11,418 bases of DNA from an uncultured Oscillospiraceae bacterium. GTDB lineage: Bacteria; Bacillota; Clostridia; Oscillospirales; Oscillospiraceae. Below, piece after piece: positions 6,115 to 11,418 of this stretch. The position numbers were made by a program, and so were the translations under genes. The notes under the pieces were generated by a model. That model was not told where the DNA came from. It was given only the letters and a program-made list of their open reading frames with translations, and did no database searches. Each line of letters starts with the position of its first letter. Position 1 is the stretch's first letter. The DNA lies in the NCBI GenBank assembly GCA_934615645.1, contig CAKTTR010000060.1, positions 1 through 11,418 on the forward strand. Reading direction: 5' to 3'.

Positions 6115-6900
6115 ATGGACGGCAAAGGCAAACGGGTACAATCGGTCGAAAAGGCGATGCTGCTGCTGGACTGCTTCTGGCGGGCCCGCAAGAGCTTTTC
6201 CCTGGCAGAGCTGGCCGCCCAGACCGGCTGGGCCAAAAGCACAATCCACGCCCTGCTCTCCTCCATGACCGGCAGCGCCCTGGTCGAGCAGGACCCGCAG
6301 ACGGGCAAATATCAGCTGGGCTACCATGCGTTCGAGCTGGGCTGCGTCGTGCTGGAGCGCTGGCCGGTCCGCCCGGTGGCAGGGCACTATATGCAGAAGA
6401 TCACGGAGCGCACCGGGGAATCGCTCTATCTCGGTATGCGCTGCGCCAACGAGCTGCTGCTGGTCGAGAGCACCGAGGGCTTTGGCAACTACCAGCTGGC
6501 CTCCCCCCTGGGCGGGCGGATGCCGCTCTACGGCTGCTCCCAAGGCAAGATCCTGCTGGCCTATATGCCGAAGAAGCAGCGGGCAGAATTTTTCAAGACC
6601 GTCACGCTGAAAAGCTACACGCCCTATACGATCACAGACCCGGAGCAGCTGGAGCAGGAGCTGGAGCAGATCCGCGCCCAGGGCTACGCCGTCGAGTCCG
6701 GTGAATTGCAGATCGGGCTCAAATCCGTCGCCGCGCCGGTCTTTAACCCGGACGGCCAGTGTGAGTACGCCATCAGCGCCGTCACCATTGCCCGGAGCGG
6801 CATGGCGGGCGATAATTTTCAAAAGCTGCAGGAGGTCGTCATCCGGACGGCGGAGGAGATCACCTGTGAGCTGCGGCACCCCAGTGCCCACGGCAGATAA
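6115..6900 (+). CDS. IclR-family transcriptional regulator
   Basis: This 261-residue protein has the IclR layout. An N-terminal winged helix-turn-helix (about 8-70) includes the recognition region SLAELAAQTGWAKSTIHALL (29-48) and the wing DPQTGKYQLGYHAFELG (60-76). A C-terminal effector-binding domain (about 80-255) shows GESLYLGMR, PLGGRMPLYGCSQGKILLAY and IRAQGYAVESGE. The family usually responds to small organic acids or aromatic and sugar metabolites, either repressing or activating adjacent genes. The ATG at 6115 follows AAGGAGGG (6102-6109) by 5 bases; an in-frame reading upstream to about 6010 overlaps the DUF1638 gene and lacks an SD. As the last gene of the GTPase-DUF1638 unit it most simply regulates that unit, though the adjacent glycogen operon is also possible. 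The ligand is unknown. Confidence 0.92.
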   Translation: MDGKGKRVQSVEKAMLLLDCFWRARKSFSLAELAAQTGWAKSTIHALLSSMTGSALVEQDPQTGKYQLGYHAFELGCVVLERWPVRPVAGHYMQKITERTGESLYLGMRCANELLLVESTEGFGNYQLASPLGGRMPLYGCSQGKILLAYMPKKQRAEFFKTVTLKSYTPYTITDPEQLEQELEQIRAQGYAVESGELQIGLKSVAAPVFNPDGQCEYAISAVTIARSGMAGDNFQKLQEVVIRTAEEITCELRHPSAHGR

Positions 6901-6903
6901 ATC

Positions 6904-6962
6904 GCAAGCGCCGGGCGCTTGCCCGGCCCCTTACAGGTCAGGCAGGCGTCCCGGTGTTTTTT
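6904..6962 (+). terminator. Terminator region after the IclR gene
   Basis: Two overlapping folds are possible. One is a compact hairpin GCAAGCGC/GCGCTTGC (6904-6922). The other pairs CCGGGCGC (6911-6918) with GCGtCCCGG (6946-6954) and is followed shortly by six T (6957-6962). The second fits an intrinsic terminator with a long loop. Both arms compete for the same bases, so the region could also act as an attenuator-like switch. Confidence 0.55.
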
Positions 6963-6978
6963 CGTGGCAAGCAAGGGG

Positions 6979-6990
6979 CGCAAATTTGCG
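6979..6990 (+). repeat. 12-base perfect palindrome upstream of the glgC promoter
   Basis: CGCAAATTTGCG is perfectly self-complementary and sits 20 bases upstream of the glgC -35 hexamer, in a position suited to an activator or operator site. The divergent promoter region at 244-253 contains TTTGCGCAAA, built from the same half-sites in the opposite order. This may be chance. Confidence 0.35.
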
Positions 6991-7009
6991 GCAAAGCGGC
7001 AAAATTCAC

Positions 7010-7038
7010 TTGCCAGTTTCCCGGCAGCGGTGTATACT
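7010..7038 (+). promoter_or_regulatory. Promoter of the glgCDA operon
   Basis: TTGCCA (7010-7015), a 17-base spacer and TATACT (7033-7038). The predicted start is near 7045. The roughly 90-base leader contains a hairpin GCTGGG/CCCAGC with an outer GGC/GCC pair (about 7052-7079), then the SD AAGGAGG (7119-7125). Confidence 0.75.
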
Positions 7039-7135
7039 GTTGATAGAATTCCCAGGCGCGGGCTGGGCTTTCCCCAGCGCCGCAGCTTTTGCACAAAACA
7101 GCGGAAATGCAGAGGAAAAAGGAGGCGCGTTCCCT

Positions 7136-8311
7136 ATGATTTTTCAGAAAAAACGTTGTGTCGCCATGCTGCTGGCCGGTGGGCAGGGCAGCCGTCTGAA
7201 AGTATTGACGGAAAACACGGCGAAGCCCGCCGTCCCCTTTGGCGGGAAATACCGCATTATCGACTTTCCCCTCTCCAACTGTGTCAACTCCGGGATCGAC
7301 ACGGTCGGCATTCTGACCCAGTACCAGCCGCTGGAGCTGAACGAATACATCGGCAACGGCCAGCCTTGGGGCCTGAACAAATCCCACGGCCGGGCACAGA
7401 TCCTGCCGCCCTATGCCCGGAGCAAAAAGTCCGAATGGTATAAGGGCACGGCCAACGCCATTTACCAAAACATCCCCTTTATCGAGCGCTATGAGCCGGA
7501 GAATGTCGTCATTCTCTCGGGCGACCATATCTACCGGATGGACTATGCCCAGTTGGTGCGCTTCCACGAAGCCAACGGCGCCGACTGCACCATCGCCGTC
7601 CGGACGGTCCCGCTGGCAGAGGCCTCCCGCTTCGGCATCATGAACACGAACGAGGACGGCACGATCTACGAATTTGAAGAAAAGCCGAAAAAACCCAAGA
7701 GCACCAACGCATCGATGGGCATCTACTGCTTTAAGTGGGACGTGCTGCGCAAATACCTGATGCAAGATGAGGAGGACCCGAAATCCAGCAACGATTTCGG
7801 CAAAAACGTCATCCCCGCCATGCTGGCCGACGGCTGCAAAATGTACGCTTGGCGCTTCGACGGCTACTGGAAGGACGTCGGGACGATTGAGAGCCTCTGG
7901 GAAGCCAATATGGACCTGCTCGGCACTGAGCCCGCCTTCTCCCTCCGGGGGAAGGACAAGATCTTCTCCCGAAACTTTGCCATGCCCGCCAGCTTTATCG
8001 ACGCCAAGGCAAAGATCCGCGATAGCTTTATCGCCGAGGGCTGCGACATCGGCGGGACGGTCACCCACTGTGTCGTCTCCACCGGCTGCACCATTGAAGC
8101 CGGGGCCATCGTCGAAGACAGCGTCATCATGCCGGATACGACGATCAAGGCCGGCGCCATCGTCCGCAACGCCATCATCGGCGAAAATAGCTGTATCTCC
8201 AGCGGCGCCGTCGTCGGTGGTCTGGCGGGGGAAACGCAGCGCATCAGCGTTGTCGGCCATCGCACCACCGTGCCGGAGAACCACCTGGTTCCCGCCGGTG
8301 AGATCTATTAA
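7136..8311 (+). CDS. glgC: Glucose-1-phosphate adenylyltransferase
   Basis: GlgC makes ADP-glucose and pyrophosphate from glucose-1-phosphate and ATP, the committed step of bacterial glycogen synthesis. The 391-residue protein has an N-terminal nucleotidyltransferase domain with LLAGGQGSRL (12-21), PAVPFGGKYRIIDF (31-44), WYKGTANA (101-108), SGDHIYRMDY (128-137), the sugar-phosphate site FEEKP (180-184) and DVGTI (248-252). A C-terminal left-handed beta-helix of hexapeptide-like repeats follows (about 285-391). The ATG at 7136 has AAGGAGG 10 bases upstream. The same frame stays open far upstream into the IclR gene, but that extension has no family homology and is not used. It is the first gene of the operon, 18 bases from glgD. 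The N-terminal region expected to bind the allosteric effector is present. Confidence 0.97.
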   Translation: MIFQKKRCVAMLLAGGQGSRLKVLTENTAKPAVPFGGKYRIIDFPLSNCVNSGIDTVGILTQYQPLELNEYIGNGQPWGLNKSHGRAQILPPYARSKKSEWYKGTANAIYQNIPFIERYEPENVVILSGDHIYRMDYAQLVRFHEANGADCTIAVRTVPLAEASRFGIMNTNEDGTIYEFEEKPKKPKSTNASMGIYCFKWDVLRKYLMQDEEDPKSSNDFGKNVIPAMLADGCKMYAWRFDGYWKDVGTIESLWEANMDLLGTEPAFSLRGKDKIFSRNFAMPASFIDAKAKIRDSFIAEGCDIGGTVTHCVVSTGCTIEAGAIVEDSVIMPDTTIKAGAIVRNAIIGENSCISSGAVVGGLAGETQRISVVGHRTTVPENHLVPAGEIY

Positions 8312-8329
8312 CTTGGGAGGTAAGAGAGG

Positions 8330-9445
8330 ATGGACGTTCTTGGCATTATCTTTGCAAATATTTATGACAGCTCCCTGGGCCAGCTGACAAACAAGCGGAC
8401 CATGGCCTCCCTGCCCTTCGGCGGGCGCTATCGGCACATTGACTTCCCGCTCTCGAATATGGCCAACGCGGGGATCCACCACATCGGCATCATCACAAAA
8501 TACAATTACCAATCCCTCATCAACCACGTCGGCTCCGGCCTGGAATGGGATCTGGCCCTAGGCGAGGGCAATATGGAATTTTTGACGCCCTTCTCCATGG
8601 GTCACAGCGGTACCTACCGGGGCAAGCTGGAGGCAGTCAACTCAGCGGCAAAATTCATCGCCCAGCAAAACGAGGAATACGTCATTCTGAGTGACAGCAA
8701 TGTCCTCTGCTCCATCGACCTGACGAAGGTGCTGGAAGCACACATCGCCTCCGGCTGCGATGTCACCGCGGTGACGAAATCCGGCATCGCCGACGGCAAA
8801 AAGGAGCTGGACCTGGCCATCAAGACCGACGACGCCGGGCGCATCACCCAGATGGCCGTGGACTATGTCGCCGATGCCAGCTATGACGCTTCCATGGGCA
8901 TTTTCGTCATGAAACGCACGCTGCTGATGGAGGCGGCCAAGGAATCCACCAGCCGCAACCGCTACCGCTTAGAGCGGGACTTTATCCTGCGCTCGTTTGA
9001 CGAAGGCAAGATCACCATGCATATCTACCCCTTTGCCGACGTCGCCCTCTTTATGGAGAGCACGCGGGAATACTATCAGAATAACCTGCGGCTGCTCCAG
9101 CCGGAGGTCCGTCAGGGCCTGTTTAAGAGCGGCACGCCGGTCTACACCAGTGTCTGCAACGAAGTCCCGGCTTATTTCGGCAACCAGGCGAAGATGGGCA
9201 ACTGCATCATCGGTGACGGCTGCAGCATTGAAGGCAGTGTGGATGAATCCGTGCTGTTCCGGAATGTAAAGGTCGAGGCAGGGGTTACGCTCAAGCACTG
9301 CGTCGCCATGCAGGGCTGCGTCATCGGCGCAGGCGCGCAGATCGCCTATGCCGTGCTGGATAAAGGCGTCGTCGTGCGGCCCGGGTCGATGCTCATCGGC
9401 ACCTGGGAGCACCCTGTGATCATTTCCAAAGGAGAGACAGTATGA
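8330..9445 (+). CDS. glgD: GlgD, non-catalytic GlgC paralogue
   Basis: This 371-residue protein has the GlgC fold: MASLPFGGRYRHIDFPLSN (25-43) and a C-terminal beta-helix (about 285-365). The nucleotide-binding GGQGSR of GlgC is replaced by ANIYDSSLGQ (9-18), and SGDHIYRMDY is replaced by LSDSNVLCSID (120-130). In Bacillota, GlgD pairs with GlgC in a heteromeric ADP-glucose pyrophosphorylase and modulates its activity, with little activity of its own; the lost motifs agree with that. The SD GGGAGG (8315-8320) is 9 bases before the ATG. Its TGA overlaps the glgA start by 4 bases (ATGA), indicating translational coupling. Confidence 0.95.
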   Translation: MDVLGIIFANIYDSSLGQLTNKRTMASLPFGGRYRHIDFPLSNMANAGIHHIGIITKYNYQSLINHVGSGLEWDLALGEGNMEFLTPFSMGHSGTYRGKLEAVNSAAKFIAQQNEEYVILSDSNVLCSIDLTKVLEAHIASGCDVTAVTKSGIADGKKELDLAIKTDDAGRITQMAVDYVADASYDASMGIFVMKRTLLMEAAKESTSRNRYRLERDFILRSFDEGKITMHIYPFADVALFMESTREYYQNNLRLLQPEVRQGLFKSGTPVYTSVCNEVPAYFGNQAKMGNCIIGDGCSIEGSVDESVLFRNVKVEAGVTLKHCVAMQGCVIGAGAQIAYAVLDKGVVVRPGSMLIGTWEHPVIISKGETV

Positions 9446-10875
9446 AAATTGTACACGCAGCATCCGAAGCCGCGCCGTTCATCAAGACCGGGGGGCTGGG
9501 CGATGTGATGCAGGCGCTGCCTGCCGCGTTGAGCCGTTACCGCGATTGTGAGGTCAGCCTGTTTCTGCCCCTGTACGGCACGATCAAGCAGGACCCTTCG
9601 ATCCATCTGCAAAAAATCACGGACTTTACCGTATTTCTCGGTTGGCGGGAGCAGTATGTCGGCCTGTTCCAGCTAAAGAGCCGGGCCAAGAAAAAGGTCT
9701 ATTTTATCGACAACGAATTCTACTTCTGCCGCGACCGCATTTACGGCGAGGGCGATGATGCAGAGCGTTTTGCCTTCTATTCCAAGGCCGTTCTCGCCTG
9801 CATCGCCTTCTTGGGGCTGGACCCGGATATCATCCAGTGCAACGACTGGCAGACTGCTTGTATTCCCATCTTCCTGCGCGCCGAGTTCGCGCAGCAGTTC
9901 CCCCACGCAAAATGCGTTTTCACGATCCACAATATCGAATACCAGGGCTGGGCGGACCGGGATTTCTTCTCAAACGTCCTGGCTCTGCCGGAGCAATACC
10001 GAAATGATCTGACCATGGGCGGCGCCATCAATCTGATGAAAGGCGCGATCATGACGGCGGACCGGGTCACGACCGTCTCTGAGACATATGCCCAGGAGCT
10101 GCATTACAGCTACTTCGCCCACGGGATGGAGACCTGCCTCGGCTACCGGGGCGCGGATTTCTCCGGCATTCTCAATGGCATTGATACGACCGTCTTTAAT
10201 CCCGCGCAGGACAAGCTGCTGGCGCAGCCCTACGGCGCAGACACGATGCGTGAAGGCAAGGCCGCCTGCAAGGCGGCGCTGCAGCGGGAGGTCGGGCTGG
10301 AGGTCCGGCCGGATGTCCCCGTTCTCGCCATGGTGACCCGTCTGGCGGGGCACAAGGGCATTGACCTACTGTGTTATATCCTGGACCGGCTTATGGAGCG
10401 AGACATCCAGTTCGTCCTGGTCGGCTCCGGCGAGGCGCGGTTTGAGGATGCGCTGCGGTCGGCTGTGAAGCGCTATCCCGGCCGCATCGCCGCGATCCTG
10501 CGCTATGACGGGCAGCTGGCCAACCGGATCTACGCCGGGGCGGACCTCTATCTGATGCCGTCACAGGCGGAGCCCTGCGGGCTGTCCCAGCTCATTGCGA
10601 TGCATTACGGGACGGTCCCCGTCGTCCACGCCACCGGCGGCCTACGGGATACCGTTCTCCCCTACGACCCGGCCACTGGCGATGGCCGCGGCTTCACCTT
10701 CCAAAGTTACAACGGCGACGATTTTCTGGCCGCCATCGACCGGGCGCTGGCGCTGTTTACTGGCGACCGCGCCGCCTGGGACAAGCTCGCCCAGCAGGAT
10801 ATGCGGGAGGACTTTAGCTGGCGCGTCCCGGCCAAGGCCTATCGGGCGCTGTTTGCCAGCCTCCACGAGGGCTGA
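9442..10875 (+). CDS. glgA: Glycogen synthase (ADP-glucose)
   Basis: GlgA transfers glucose from ADP-glucose to the non-reducing end of an alpha-1,4-glucan (GT5 family, GT-B fold). The 477 residues match the family's usual length. Motifs seen: KTGGLGDV (15-22, ADP-glucose binding), NDWQTA (134-139), TIHNIEYQG (161-169), GILNGID (242-248), VTRLAGHKG (298-306), and the C-terminal EPCGLSQL (377-384) followed by GTVPVVHATGGLRDTV (390-405). It begins inside the glgD stop (ATGA) with AAAGGAG (9428-9434) 7 bases upstream. The downstream GH13 gene starts 5 bases after its stop. All catalytic motifs are intact. Confidence 0.98.
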   Translation: MKIVHAASEAAPFIKTGGLGDVMQALPAALSRYRDCEVSLFLPLYGTIKQDPSIHLQKITDFTVFLGWREQYVGLFQLKSRAKKKVYFIDNEFYFCRDRIYGEGDDAERFAFYSKAVLACIAFLGLDPDIIQCNDWQTACIPIFLRAEFAQQFPHAKCVFTIHNIEYQGWADRDFFSNVLALPEQYRNDLTMGGAINLMKGAIMTADRVTTVSETYAQELHYSYFAHGMETCLGYRGADFSGILNGIDTTVFNPAQDKLLAQPYGADTMREGKAACKAALQREVGLEVRPDVPVLAMVTRLAGHKGIDLLCYILDRLMERDIQFVLVGSGEARFEDALRSAVKRYPGRIAAILRYDGQLANRIYAGADLYLMPSQAEPCGLSQLIAMHYGTVPVVHATGGLRDTVLPYDPATGDGRGFTFQSYNGDDFLAAIDRALALFTGDRAAWDKLAQQDMREDFSWRVPAKAYRALFASLHEG

Positions 10876-10880
10876 GCGCA

Positions 10881-11418
10881 ATGCGCATCCTGTATAACAG
10901 TCTCGAGACCCGCTATAAAACGCCCTTCGGAACTTTATTTCCGGGGCAGGACTGCCGGATGCGGCTGGCCATCCCCGCCAGCTGCCAGACCAGACAGGTC
11001 ACCTTGGTCGTGGAGCAGGAGAACGGCGCGCCTGCGTTTTCTGTTTCGTTTTCCCTGCAGCAGCGGGAGGGGCCATATGAATGGTACGGCGGCACGTTCC
11101 AGATTGCAAATCTCGGCCTGTATTTTTACTATTTCCGCATCGAGACCGCCAATGAGACCTTCCGCCTCTTTCAGCAGGGGGAGGACACCAATATGGAAGC
11201 GGGCGGCAAATGGCAGCTCAGCTGCGTGACGGACCGCTACCCGGTCCCGCCCTACGCCCAGGGCGCGGTCATGTACCAGGTCTTCCCCGACCGGTTTTTC
11301 CAGGTCGGGCAGCCGGACCTTTCTGAAAAGCTGACGCCGTTCCGCCTCCATGCAGACCGGACCGAAACGCCGGACTATCGCCCGGATGCGGATGGTATCG
11401 TCCGCAACTGTGATTTTT
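10881..11418 (+). CDS. GH13 alpha-amylase/neopullulanase-type glycoside hydrolase, 5' part
   Basis: The reading frame is open from the ATG at 10881 to the window edge, giving 179 residues of a longer protein. Residues 1 to about 110 look like the N-terminal beta-sandwich (Ig-like or CBM34-like) of maltogenic amylases and pullulanases. The frame then reaches the GH13 entry motif AVMYQVFPDRFF (129-140) that opens the catalytic barrel. The catalytic Asp/Glu residues lie beyond the edge, so the exact specificity (alpha-amylase, neopullulanase or pullulanase) is open. No signal peptide is visible, so it is probably cytoplasmic and acts on stored glycogen or imported maltodextrin. A weak SD GAGGG (10867-10871) lies 9 bases upstream inside the end of glgA. 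It is the fourth visible gene of the glg operon. Confidence 0.9.
   Translation, partial: MRILYNSLETRYKTPFGTLFPGQDCRMRLAIPASCQTRQVTLVVEQENGAPAFSVSFSLQQREGPYEWYGGTFQIANLGLYFYYFRIETANETFRLFQQGEDTNMEAGGKWQLSCVTDRYPVPPYAQGAVMYQVFPDRFFQVGQPDLSEKLTPFRLHADRTETPDYRPDADGIVRNCDF

Noticed and set aside
6701..7135. In-frame upstream extension of glgC
   Set aside because: It overlaps the IclR gene and passes the terminator and promoter; the sequence before MIFQKKRCVAMLLAGG has no GlgC homology, while the ATG at 7136 has a strong SD.
6938..8527. Minus-strand open frame of 529 codons opposite glgC and glgD
   Set aside because: Antisense shadow that spans a promoter, intergenic DNA and two real genes.
1..11418. 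CRISPR arrays, insertion sequences, tRNA and rRNA genes, phage genes
   Set aside because: No repeat-spacer pattern, transposase, terminal inverted repeats or cloverleaf sequence was recognised anywhere in the window.

Overview
This 11.4 kb window looks like chromosomal DNA of a GC-rich Bacillota (Firmicutes) anaerobe, of a clostridial or negativicute type. The evidence is strong AAGGAGG-type ribosome binding sites, near-consensus sigma-A promoters with 17-bp spacers, and the Firmicute-style glgC-glgD-glgA arrangement with a GlgD paralogue. Species cannot be fixed from the sequence. Every complete gene in the window lies on the plus strand.

Layout. Positions 1-240 hold no protein gene. Their minus strand carries a perfect TTGACA-17-TATAAT promoter, a structured RNA with cobalamin-riboswitch-like boxes, and a hairpin followed by five T, all pointing to an unseen gene beyond the left edge. 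Positions 348-1535 encode a minimal DEAD-box RNA helicase. After a promoter and a long GC-rich leader comes glmS (1761-3602), closed by a strong terminator. A second strong promoter then starts a compact four-gene unit (3758-6900): a CobW/COG0523-like GTPase, two tandem DUF1638 paralogues, and an IclR-family regulator. After another terminator and promoter comes the glycogen operon glgC-glgD-glgA, followed by a GH13 alpha-glucan hydrolase that runs off the right edge (10881-11418).

How the genes work together. GlmS makes glucosamine-6-phosphate for the cell wall. GlgC makes ADP-glucose, GlgD is a probable non-catalytic partner of GlgC, GlgA polymerises glucan, and the GH13 enzyme probably trims or recycles it. 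The GTPase-DUF1638-DUF1638-IclR unit is the least understood part and the best candidate for an undescribed system. Its paralogues share fixed cysteines (CxCG, DDC, DCxC), and its GTPase has a CxCL motif where family members usually have CxCC. This suggests metal or metallocofactor handling, possibly linked to corrinoids, but no substrate can be read from the sequence. The B12-type riboswitch candidate at the left edge is suggestive context but is not physically part of that unit.
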